Shown: positions 1 through 5,194 of the stretch, in pieces
Numbering within the stretch: the first letter of the stretch is position 1
Layout: each line of letters begins with the position of its first letter
From: an uncultured Lachnospiraceae bacterium
Lineage (GTDB): Bacteria > Bacillota > Clostridia > Lachnospirales > Lachnospiraceae
DNA length: 6,279 bases
Assembly: GCA_910584325.1 (NCBI GenBank)
Contig: CAJTZH010000119.1
Coordinates: forward strand, 1 to 6,279
Direction of reading: 5' to 3'
The notes under the pieces: model-generated
Seen by the model: only the letters and a program-made list of their open reading frames with translations
Databases searched by the model: none
What the model was told of the DNA's origin: nothing
Made by a program: the position numbers and the translations under genes

Positions 1-20
1 TATTATTAATTGTAACCATT

Positions 21-26
21 TGTCAA
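21..26 (-). promoter_or_regulatory. Consensus -35 box at the window edge, possible promoter of a gene to the left
   Basis: On the minus strand TTGACA lies 10 bp beyond the stop of the membrane-protein gene, followed by AT-rich DNA. A -10 box at 17-18 bp spacing would straddle or lie past position 1, so only half of the promoter can be seen. Confidence 0.3.
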
Positions 27-36
27 TACTTTTTTT

Positions 37-1647
37 CTATTTTACATGAAAATTTTCCACACCAAATTCCTTCACCATGATAAAACAGAACACAAACAGC
101 GCTGTGACGCCGATTAACTGAACCGACAAAACGCTGATTGCATTTAGCGGAAGCTGCCAGAAAATCACGCCGAACACGCCCACAAGGATATTGGTAGCGG
201 TAAACATCGGTATTTTCACTTTCATCTGTCCGTCGTACGGCTGTAAGATATGATACATTCCTACATGGTAAATGCTAAACAGCAGTGAAAAGAACACCAC
301 ATTTAAAATTACCGGCATTATCTGCATAACTTCATGCCAATGCCCGGTCACTGCCGTCAAAATGCATACCGCAAGGGAAATAACTCCCGCCGCTCTTAAA
401 TCAACAAAGATAAAATACCGCAGGCGCACCAGAAAATTAGACATTAACGACGCCTTTTTCGTGTAATATGAGTAACTCATCATATCCTTGTCACAATTAT
501 AAAACATCACCCTGCACATCTGCTTGGAACATGAGAAAAAATACATAATCAAAAACCATATCGTATCCATTCCCAACATAAACGTCCAGATTCCTTCCAT
601 GACCTCCTCATCTGACGACAAAGCATACAATACAACCACAGCCGACAAAAGCACTACCCATATCATACGCTTATGCGGCGATTTCATCAAAAGCTTTCTG
701 TTGCGGTCAAAGAAAATATGGTTCAGATAAGAAAAACCTTTCTTCTTCTCGTGGCGGTTCGTCATCAGCGCCGCCGCACCCGTAACGGTCTGCTTTGCTT
801 CCACCTCACGGATACGCGTTCTCGCCTGCACAAGCTCCGCATACTCCACATCTGCCCGTTGCACGCGTTTTCTTGCAAGGCGCGGATATTGCCTGTATGT
901 ACATAGAATGACACAACAAATCAATCCGATACTGCAAATCACGCCAAGCAGAATCGGATTAAATACAAACGCGTCCACACTGACCATCTTACCGCGCATA
1001 TACGGATTGACATACGCAAAATACACGCAGATAAGAATTAAAATCACGTCAATCTTCGTAATTCTTTTATAAAGAAACGGAATCTGTGAATATATCAAAA
1101 GACTCAGCGCTTCACCGATGCACCGGAACGCGGTCATCAAAACAACCAGCACCAGACTGTTGACCGCTCCGATATCCAGTATCCAGAGCACGACAAAAAA
1201 CAACCCGAAATCCGTTATCAGTTTAAACAGCAGTTCACCCACATAATGCTCTTTCGGATTGATACGCAGCACATTTAACATCATGTAATCCTCATCGGAA
1301 CTCGAAAGAATAACCGTGTTCACCAGAGAACCGCAGACGCAGTTCATCATAAAGAATACGTTAATAACCGTTTCTTCATACTGGAACGTATTTCCAAAAA
1401 CAAACTGGCGCAGTATAATATACGGTATCATCAAAAAAGCCGCCGCATAAATCATCCGTCCCGCAAATTTCATTAAGATACCAAATACAAACGTAACGAT
1501 GCTCAGAATGTGTTTAAACTTGTTATGCTGGAATACGCCGTAAGAAATTCTTTTTTCAAAAAACGGAAGCTGCCTTAAAAAATAAAGGAATCCGTTAAAT
1601 GCGTTCTCAAAGGATATAATCTGTTCCAGAAGAAGCTTTTTAAACAT
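37..1647 (-). CDS. Polytopic membrane protein, probable ABC transporter permease subunit
   Basis: This 536-residue protein is strongly hydrophobic, with roughly ten to twelve predicted membrane segments (for example near residues 65-84, 93-115, 142-160, 200-215, 229-250, 328-343, 354-372, 415-433, 443-464, 484-502 and 506-524). A long charged, Arg/Lys/Glu-rich loop at about 251-327 separates two hydrophobic halves and is probably cytoplasmic. I recognise no family motif. The permease role is inferred from its partner: the gene starts inside the last codons of an ABC ATPase gene (8-bp overlap), which is the usual layout of a two-component ABC exporter. The ATG at 1645-1647 has a strong AAGGAGGAGG (1651-1660, minus strand) embedded in the end of the ATPase gene, so the two are probably translationally coupled. 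There is no N-terminal signal peptide; the first 40 residues are amphipathic and basic. The substrate is unknown. No terminator is visible between its stop and the window edge. Confidence 0.8.
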   Translation of the reverse strand: MFKKLLLEQIISFENAFNGFLYFLRQLPFFEKRISYGVFQHNKFKHILSIVTFVFGILMKFAGRMIYAAAFLMIPYIILRQFVFGNTFQYEETVINVFFMMNCVCGSLVNTVILSSSDEDYMMLNVLRINPKEHYVGELLFKLITDFGLFFVVLWILDIGAVNSLVLVVLMTAFRCIGEALSLLIYSQIPFLYKRITKIDVILILICVYFAYVNPYMRGKMVSVDAFVFNPILLGVICSIGLICCVILCTYRQYPRLARKRVQRADVEYAELVQARTRIREVEAKQTVTGAAALMTNRHEKKKGFSYLNHIFFDRNRKLLMKSPHKRMIWVVLLSAVVVLYALSSDEEVMEGIWTFMLGMDTIWFLIMYFFSCSKQMCRVMFYNCDKDMMSYSYYTKKASLMSNFLVRLRYFIFVDLRAAGVISLAVCILTAVTGHWHEVMQIMPVILNVVFFSLLFSIYHVGMYHILQPYDGQMKVKIPMFTATNILVGVFGVIFWQLPLNAISVLSVQLIGVTALFVFCFIMVKEFGVENFHVK

Positions 1648-2347
1648 TTTCCTCCTCCTTAAGCATGGCTTCTACCGCCTGAAGAAATCCCTCGTTCTTA
1701 AGCTGTTCATGCGTAATTTCATTCAACGTCCCGTTATTTAAAACCACAATATCATCGCTCATCGAGCGGATGGACGTTAATCTGTTGGAAGCAATGATAA
1801 TAATATGATTTTCCATAAGCGGTTTTAATATATCACGCAGTTCACGCATAAATTCCGTATCATATTCGATCGTCGGCTCGTCCAGAATAATCACGGCCGG
1901 ATTTGCCATAATCACACATAAAAGCTGCAGCTTGTACTTTACCGAGTCGCTGCAGTCCGTAATCAGCCTGTAACGGTCGCCGATTTCCAGATTGACAATC
2001 TGAAAATAATCGTCCAAGGTCAAACTTTCATTCAGCTTGTCCTTATTGACGTCCATAAAAAATCGTACCAGCTCGTTTCCCGTAAGAAAATTAGGAAGAA
2101 CCGGAACGCCATATGTTACACCCACCTGATTATAATTATATACATTATCATCGTCTTCATCCAGAAGCTGAATCGAGCCGTCGTCAAAATCGTCTTCGCC
2201 CGTGATGCAGTTGATAAGCGTTGATTTGCCGGAGCCTTTTCCACCCAGTATTCCATAGATCTTACCCTGTTCAAACATATAAGAAGCATTATCCAGCACC
2301 CGGTTATTTTCAAAACTCTTGCTTACTCCATACAATACTAATCTCAT
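1640..2347 (-). CDS. ABC transporter ATP-binding protein with degenerate Q-loop, signature and H-loop
   Basis: This is a cytoplasmic nucleotide-binding subunit of 235 residues, a normal length for a single-domain exporter ATPase. Walker A is GGKGSGKST at residues 35-43 (Lys41). Walker B is AVIILDEP at 151-158, with Asp156 and the catalytic Glu157, followed by a D-loop-like Asp163. Aligned by spacing to Walker B, the LSGGQ position reads CSDSV (132-136), the H-loop His is Asn188 (in ASNRL), and the Q-loop Gln/Glu position appears to be Gly80. ATP binding is therefore expected, but hydrolysis and coupling may be unusual. I place the start at the second ATG (2345-2347): AAGGAG (2354-2359, minus strand) lies 6 nt before it but directly abuts the ATG at 2351-2353, which would add two residues. 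It is the first gene of an operon with the overlapping membrane gene downstream and is driven by the promoter at 2378-2406. The family call is secure; the substrate is not known. Confidence 0.9.
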   Translation of the reverse strand: MRLVLYGVSKSFENNRVLDNASYMFEQGKIYGILGGKGSGKSTLINCITGEDDFDDGSIQLLDEDDDNVYNYNQVGVTYGVPVLPNFLTGNELVRFFMDVNKDKLNESLTLDDYFQIVNLEIGDRYRLITDCSDSVKYKLQLLCVIMANPAVIILDEPTIEYDTEFMRELRDILKPLMENHIIIIASNRLTSIRSMSDDIVVLNNGTLNEITHEQLKNEGFLQAVEAMLKEEENV

Positions 2348-2353
2348 GTCCAT

Positions 2354-2359
2354 CTCCTT
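2354..2359 (-). promoter_or_regulatory. Ribosome binding site that decides the ABC ATPase start
   Basis: AAGGAG on the minus strand ends immediately before the ATG at 2351-2353 (spacing 0) and 6 nt before the ATG at 2345-2347. Normal Shine-Dalgarno spacing is 5-9 nt, so the inner ATG is the likely initiator. Confidence 0.7.
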
Positions 2360-2377
2360 GTTTCACTAATCTCATAT

Positions 2378-2406
2378 ATTATAAGCTACTTTGCCATATT
2401 TTGCAA
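2378..2406 (-). promoter_or_regulatory. Sigma-A-type promoter of the ABC operon
   Basis: On the minus strand the -35 box is TTGCAA (2401-2406), followed by a 17-bp spacer and a perfect TATAAT -10 box (2378-2383). The predicted transcription start is near 2371, giving a leader of about 24 nt before the ATG at 2347. The box match and spacing are near consensus, and the position suits the operon. Confidence 0.8.
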
Positions 2407-2430
2407 ACAGAAAACAGGTGTCACATCATC

Positions 2431-2450
2431 TTGCATTTTGGAACATGCAA
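2431..2450. repeat. Inverted repeat over the PAP2 promoter, candidate operator
   Basis: TTGCAT (2431-2436) and ATGCAA (2445-2450) form a perfect 6-bp inverted repeat with an 8-bp spacer. The left arm is the -35 box itself and the right arm lies in the promoter spacer, where a bound dimer would block RNA polymerase. No regulator gene is visible in the window, so the operator role is inferred from position only. Confidence 0.4.
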
Positions 2451-2459
2451 TGCTATAAT
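2431..2459 (+). promoter_or_regulatory. Sigma-A-type promoter of the PAP2 gene, with extended -10
   Basis: The -35 box is TTGCAT (2431-2436), followed by a 17-bp spacer and TATAAT (2454-2459). A TG dinucleotide one base upstream of the -10 box makes it an extended -10. The predicted start is near 2466, so the leader is about 49 nt. It is divergent from the ABC operon promoter; the two -35 boxes are 24 bp apart. Confidence 0.8.
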
Positions 2460-2491
2460 AAAAACCGTTACTTACAATAAGGGTTTTTATT
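2457..2491. repeat. Inverted repeat spanning the -10 box and start point of the PAP2 promoter
   Basis: Positions 2457-2466 pair perfectly with 2482-2491 (10 bp, AATAAAAACC against its complement) around a 15-nt centre. Most of the left arm overlaps or precedes the predicted transcription start, so the full hairpin would not form in the RNA. A DNA-binding site, or chance pairing of AT-rich arms, is more likely than an attenuator. Confidence 0.3.
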
Positions 2492-2514
2492 TTAGAGGAG
2501 AGTGTTTTATCATT

Positions 2515-3213
2515 ATGAAGGAGCTGTTTCGCAAGTGCTGGCACGGCTTGTTTGCCTTGTACATTTTTATCTATCTTCCGTGGTTTTTCTATGTCGAGGG
2601 GCTGACAGATTTAAATTTCACGGAAATTCATTGTTTTCTGGACGATTTGATTCCGTTTGAGGAAGTATTTATCATTCCATACATCCTGTGGGCGTTCTAT
2701 GTTCTCGCTGCATGTGTTTTTCTATTTTTTAAAGAAGAGCGGGGCATGTTTTTGCGGTATGCCATTACTTTAACGGGCGGAATGAGTATCGCGATGATAA
2801 TTTACATGATATTTCCAAACTGCGTGAATTTACGCCCTGATGTTTTGACAAACAATACTGTTTTTTCCCGCGTTGTGGCGCAGTTATATGCAATTGATAC
2901 TTCAACAAATGTTTTTCCAAGTATCCACGTATTAAATTCCATTATTGTCTGCGTTGCTCTTGAGAAAAACAAAACGTTTAAAAAATTTCCCATTTTGCGC
3001 GTTCTGAATGTGGTACTGGCTGTTTCCATCTGCCTTTCCACTCTGTTTTTAAAACAGCACTCCGTGCTGGACGGACTGGGTTCCGTTGTATTGTACGCTG
3101 TTTTGTATCTGGCGCTCTATGTACCGGACTGGAAGATTTTCAGAGGAACGGAAATTCTGGTTCCTGACAAAAAAACGGACGTCGATGTGGTAACGGACGT
3201 CGTAACCGGATAA
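2515..3213 (+). CDS. PAP2-family membrane phosphatase (PAP2_3 / inositolphosphotransferase-like type)
   Basis: This is a 232-residue integral membrane protein with about six hydrophobic segments (near 8-26, 50-73, 82-100, 137-150, 160-178 and 188-204). It carries the phosphatidic-acid-phosphatase active-site pattern: motif 2 PSIH at 135-138 (His138), and motif 3 with Ser175-Thr176, His182 (QHSVLD) and Asp186. The first motif is reduced to an Arg-Pro at 107-108 without the classic upstream Lys. This pattern resembles the PAP2_3 branch, which includes sphingolipid-synthase-like phosphotransferases. The family dephosphorylates or transfers phospho-head groups on lipids such as phosphatidate or undecaprenyl pyrophosphate; the actual substrate here cannot be told. 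The ATG at 2515 was chosen because AGAGGAGAG (2494-2502) lies 12 nt upstream, slightly far, and because the promoter at 2431-2459 excludes the in-frame upstream extension. The C-terminal 25 residues are polar. The gene is divergent from the ABC operon and ends at a strong terminator. Confidence 0.85.
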   Translation: MKELFRKCWHGLFALYIFIYLPWFFYVEGLTDLNFTEIHCFLDDLIPFEEVFIIPYILWAFYVLAACVFLFFKEERGMFLRYAITLTGGMSIAMIIYMIFPNCVNLRPDVLTNNTVFSRVVAQLYAIDTSTNVFPSIHVLNSIIVCVALEKNKTFKKFPILRVLNVVLAVSICLSTLFLKQHSVLDGLGSVVLYAVLYLALYVPDWKIFRGTEILVPDKKTDVDVVTDVVTG

Positions 3214-3222
3214 ATTCAAATA

Positions 3223-3270
3223 AAAAGGATATGGCGATAGCTTTAAGAGCCGCCATATCCTTTTCCTTTT
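3223..3270. terminator. Bidirectional intrinsic terminator between convergent genes
   Basis: A perfect 14-bp stem (3223-3236 with 3251-3264, core GGATATGGCG) has a 14-nt loop that can close by three further pairs. On the plus strand it runs into TTTTCCTTTT; on the minus strand into TTTTTATTTG. It begins 9 bp after the PAP2 stop and lies about 40 bp beyond the stop of the convergent MGMT-like gene, so it probably serves both. Confidence 0.88.
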
Positions 3271-3308
3271 GAAAACCGTTTTGTCGAAACATTTCCATTT
3301 TTTAAATA

Positions 3309-3785
3309 CTATAACGAAAATAACGCCTGCTCGTAATCTTTGACATAATACCGGATATTGGTTCTGCCCTTTTTTACGACTGTATGTCCCTCTTTTTCAA
3401 GCAGTTCTCTTTGCGCGTCAATCCCACCGGGATATTTTTCGTTTAATTCTCCGTTTGCTTTAAGCGTCCTCCAGTAGGGCGTTTTATCTTCTTTTCTCTG
3501 ACAGCTTGCCCACGCGGCTATCGAAACGAATACTCCCGCGGTAATCGGTTCCGTAAAATCCGCTCCGTTCTGTCTGGTGAAATACTCCCGTATCGCGCTG
3601 ATCGTAAGTAATTTCCCATAAGGCACACGACGCATAACTTCGTCATACGCAATCGGCGGAGCAAAATACATTTTGTCGCCGCCGTATTTCTGTATGCTTT
3701 TTTCATCCGTAATCACCTGAACTTTCGGCATATCCTTGCTGTCGTGTAACATCGCGTTAAAATCTTTTTTATCTTCGTTTGCCAT
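3309..3785 (-). CDS. MGMT-family protein lacking the catalytic cysteine (alkyltransferase-like)
   Basis: The 158-residue protein matches the DNA-binding/active-site domain of O6-alkylguanine-DNA alkyltransferases: VPYGKLLTISAI at about 54-65 (the start of the helix-turn-helix region), a 'LKANGELNEKYPGG' segment at 108-121, then 'LLEKEGHTV' at 128-136. The diagnostic PCHR motif reads PYWR (103-106), so the alkyl-accepting Cys is Tyr104 and the His is Trp105. Methyl transfer by the usual route is therefore not expected. Alkyltransferase-like proteins (known form PWHR) bind alkylated guanine and recruit nucleotide excision repair; a similar role is inferred. The only Cys is Cys95 (WASCQR), off the active-site position. 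Residues 1-45 are a polar extension not needed for the domain. The ATG at 3783-3785 was chosen because AAGGAGG (3795-3801) lies 9 nt upstream; an in-frame ATG at 3810-3812 has no such site and would lie inside the promoter. Confidence 0.8.
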   Translation of the reverse strand: MANEDKKDFNAMLHDSKDMPKVQVITDEKSIQKYGGDKMYFAPPIAYDEVMRRVPYGKLLTISAIREYFTRQNGADFTEPITAGVFVSIAAWASCQRKEDKTPYWRTLKANGELNEKYPGGIDAQRELLEKEGHTVVKKGRTNIRYYVKDYEQALFSL

Positions 3786-3794
3786 AATCTGATA

Positions 3795-3801
3795 CCTCCT
3801 T
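3795..3801 (-). promoter_or_regulatory. Ribosome binding site that decides the MGMT-like start
   Basis: AAGGAGG on the minus strand, 9 nt before the ATG at 3783-3785, supports the shorter 158-residue product over a 167-residue one. Confidence 0.75.
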
Positions 3802-3807
3802 ACGGAA

Positions 3808-3836
3808 AGCATATCTTAAAAAAGAACGCTTTGCAA
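3808..3836 (-). promoter_or_regulatory. Possible promoter of the MGMT-like gene
   Basis: On the minus strand TTGCAA (3831-3836), a 17-bp spacer and TATGCT (3808-3813) form a plausible sigma-A promoter. The predicted start falls near 3801, next to the ribosome binding site, so the leader would be very short (about 16 nt). The -10 box is imperfect, so this is a tentative call. Confidence 0.4.
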
Positions 3837-3845
3837 TGAGACGGT

Positions 3846-4157
3846 TTATAAATTTATTAATTTTCTGTCCTTAAAATAATATTCTTCATCATGCACATTA
3901 TTTGCGTAAAACGGCGGTTCAATACAGCATCCTTCTCCGATTTCGGCAAACATTTCCATAAGCATTGCCTCTCTTTTTTCCTGTTCCGTAGGACGCGTCA
4001 TATTAAAATCATAAAGCCTGTCCAGCTTTTTATCTGCTCTTTCATGAAACAAACTCCCCAACACATACCGTACTGCTTTCCTGTTCTTGTCATTGACATA
4101 ACCATTCACACAGACAAATGGATTTTCAGAATTAAATATATCCCCGCGCAGATACAT
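3846..4157 (-). pseudogene. Remnant of a maltose/galactoside-type sugar O-acetyltransferase (N-terminal Maa domain only)
   Basis: The 103-residue reading frame contains, at about 39-87, a segment typical of the N-terminal Maa domain of sugar O-acetyltransferases: ERADKKLDRLYDFN, then TRPTEQEKREAM, then IGEGCCIEPPFYAN. In intact enzymes (about 180-210 residues) this is followed by the left-handed beta-helix of hexapeptide repeats with the active-site His. Here it breaks off after 'PPFYAN' into about 16 unrelated residues and a stop, and the next 60 bp hold the promoter of the MGMT-like gene, so the catalytic domain is absent. The first 14 residues (MYLRGDIFNSENPF) could be the usual domain start, but about 24 residues (15-38) that I cannot align intervene. 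The ATG at 4155-4157 has no Shine-Dalgarno sequence. In the same frame upstream, short coding-like stretches are broken by stops. I infer a deletion remnant, perhaps joined to part of another gene; a free-standing small protein is less likely. Confidence 0.55.
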
Positions 4158-4218
4158 GTCATTTCATAAAGACGAATACAATACTTTCGCCTATCCCTCG
4201 TATGACGCATCGCTTCTG

Positions 4219-4527
4219 TCAGACAAAAAACAAATATGTACGGTTTGTTTTGAGATTATTATAGTAAATAGTTTTTGATGAATTAGCTTCTATTATCTGT
4301 TCCTCACATGTTTTAAAATACCCAGCATCACTTGGATTTGCTAAAATAACGGTCATATCTGTATTGGCATAATTCGTTGTTGGTTGACTTATTCCCCTTA
4401 ACCTCACATCACCTTCATCATCTTCATCACTTATAAACACAAAAACCTCCGTATCCGAAGGCTGACAATTTAATTCGTCTGCTGCCACATCAACACGATA
4501 ACTTGAATTAATAATAAATACTGCCAA
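4219..4527 (-). CDS. Small hypothetical protein, probably exported, with a frameshifted start
   Basis: I do not recognise this 102-residue product. It is polar and acidic, with a DEDDEGD cluster near residues 34-40, two Cys and many Asn/Thr/Ser. The frame has no ATG: its first available start is a TTG at 4525-4527 without a ribosome binding site, and the in-frame codons before it (Ser-Ile-Ile) follow a stop. An ATG at 4547-4549 in another frame opens MKKIKH. Removing one base between 4528 and 4546 (for instance from the AAA at 4536-4538, minus strand) joins the frames into MKKISIILAVFII, a typical basic-plus-hydrophobic signal peptide or anchor. By hand count its GC content is about one third, against about 43% in a sampled stretch of the solute-binding gene. 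It is probably a recently broken or sequencing-frameshifted gene for a small secreted protein; the body could still be expressed only if frameshifting or the TTG is used. Confidence 0.4.
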   Translation of the reverse strand: MAVFIINSSYRVDVAADELNCQPSDTEVFVFISDEDDEGDVRLRGISQPTTNYANTDMTVILANPSDAGYFKTCEEQIIEANSSKTIYYNNLKTNRTYLFFV

Positions 4528-4574
4528 GATTATGCTTTATTTTTTTCATTCATACCACATTTTTCAAAATTTGA

Positions 4575-4618
4575 CCATAAAAAATAGGAAACTTTTAAAA
4601 GTTTCCTATTTTTTATGG
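4575..4618. terminator. Perfect 44-bp palindrome, probable bidirectional terminator
   Basis: Positions 4575-4596 are the exact reverse complement of 4597-4618, with no mismatch. The inner part (TAGGAAACTTTT and its complement) can form a stem, and each strand then runs into T6. It lies 36 bp beyond the stop of the YdcZ-like gene on the minus strand, the right place for that gene's terminator. The stem is AT-rich, with only 10 of 44 bases G or C, so a mobile or recombination-related palindrome is an alternative. Confidence 0.65.
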
Positions 4619-4653
4619 GAAAAACATTTACAAAATGATATAATAAAGTTTTA

Positions 4654-5103
4654 TCAAGCATTTCCCTGATTTCCGCACATATTAAACATCACAACGCCCG
4701 CAATGGCAATCGCAAGTCCAAGCAGCTTCATCCATGAGAAATTTGTTTTTTCGCTGCCAAACATCCCAAACAGTTCAATGATATACGCAACCGCCGTCTG
4801 GGTAATGACAATCGTCAGAATCGCCGGCGCCGTTCCAAGCATAGCAATGCTGCGCACAACCGTATAAGTAATAAACGCGCCGATAACACCGCCCAGTAAT
4901 GCATATTTATGTTCCACCTGCCAAAGTCCTGCAAAACTTGGTCTTCCCGAAACGTACCACATCACCATACACGTAAGAAACGCCGTTATCTGCACGAATG
5001 CGCCGGAAACCCAGATACTGGTGCTCTTAGTTACATCCGTGTTAAAAACTCCCTGTACGCTCATCAATGCGCCGCTAATCATGGCAATAAAAAATCCCAG
5101 CAT
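4654..5103 (-). CDS. YdcZ (DUF606) family small membrane transporter, DMT-like
   Basis: The 149-residue protein has five clear hydrophobic segments (about 2-20, 30-50, 66-86, 91-114 and 124-142) and the family layout: SVQGVFNT after the first half-helix (15-22), GGVIGAF at 71-77, and ITQTAVAYIIELFG at 100-113. Members are half-size drug/metabolite-transporter relatives of about 140-150 residues that probably work as dimers; substrates are mostly unknown. The ATG at 5101-5103 has GGAGGT (5109-5114, minus strand) 5 nt upstream; an in-frame upstream start at 5202 would add 33 polar residues, overlap the preceding gene and lacks a ribosome site. The gene follows the solute-binding protein gene by about 91 bp with no convincing promoter or terminator between, so co-transcription is possible. 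It ends before the 44-bp palindrome. The family call is confident; the function is not. Confidence 0.8.
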   Translation of the reverse strand: MLGFFIAMISGALMSVQGVFNTDVTKSTSIWVSGAFVQITAFLTCMVMWYVSGRPSFAGLWQVEHKYALLGGVIGAFITYTVVRSIAMLGTAPAILTIVITQTAVAYIIELFGMFGSEKTNFSWMKLLGLAIAIAGVVMFNMCGNQGNA

Positions 5104-5194
5104 ATGAAACCTCCAAAAAATTATCCTGAAGTTAGTATTTTCAAATGCCGGAATTTTATTCCTGTTTCCTGCCGGTTCTGTCATACAGAACACG

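Noticed and set aside
272..906. Three short plus-strand frames opposite the membrane-protein gene
   Set aside because: All lie inside a convincing 536-residue membrane protein with a strong ribosome site; none has initiation signals of its own.
2221..2514. In-frame upstream extension of the PAP2 gene (98 extra residues)
   Set aside because: It overlaps the ABC ATPase gene on the other strand and runs through both divergent promoters; the ribosome site and promoter point to the ATG at 2515.
3891..4169. Plus-strand 92-residue frame opposite the acetyltransferase fragment
   Set aside because: It mirrors the recognisable Maa domain on the minus strand, has a composition typical of an antisense shadow, and no ribosome site or promoter was seen.
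4627..4644. TTTACA and TATAAT on the plus strand as a promoter
   Set aside because: The boxes are only 6 bp apart, no -35 box lies at 16-18 bp, and nothing but antisense sequence would be transcribed.
5176..5190. TTCTG-N5-CAGAA inverted repeat just past the solute-binding protein stop, as a terminator
   Set aside because: The stem is only 5 bp and no T tract follows on the minus strand.
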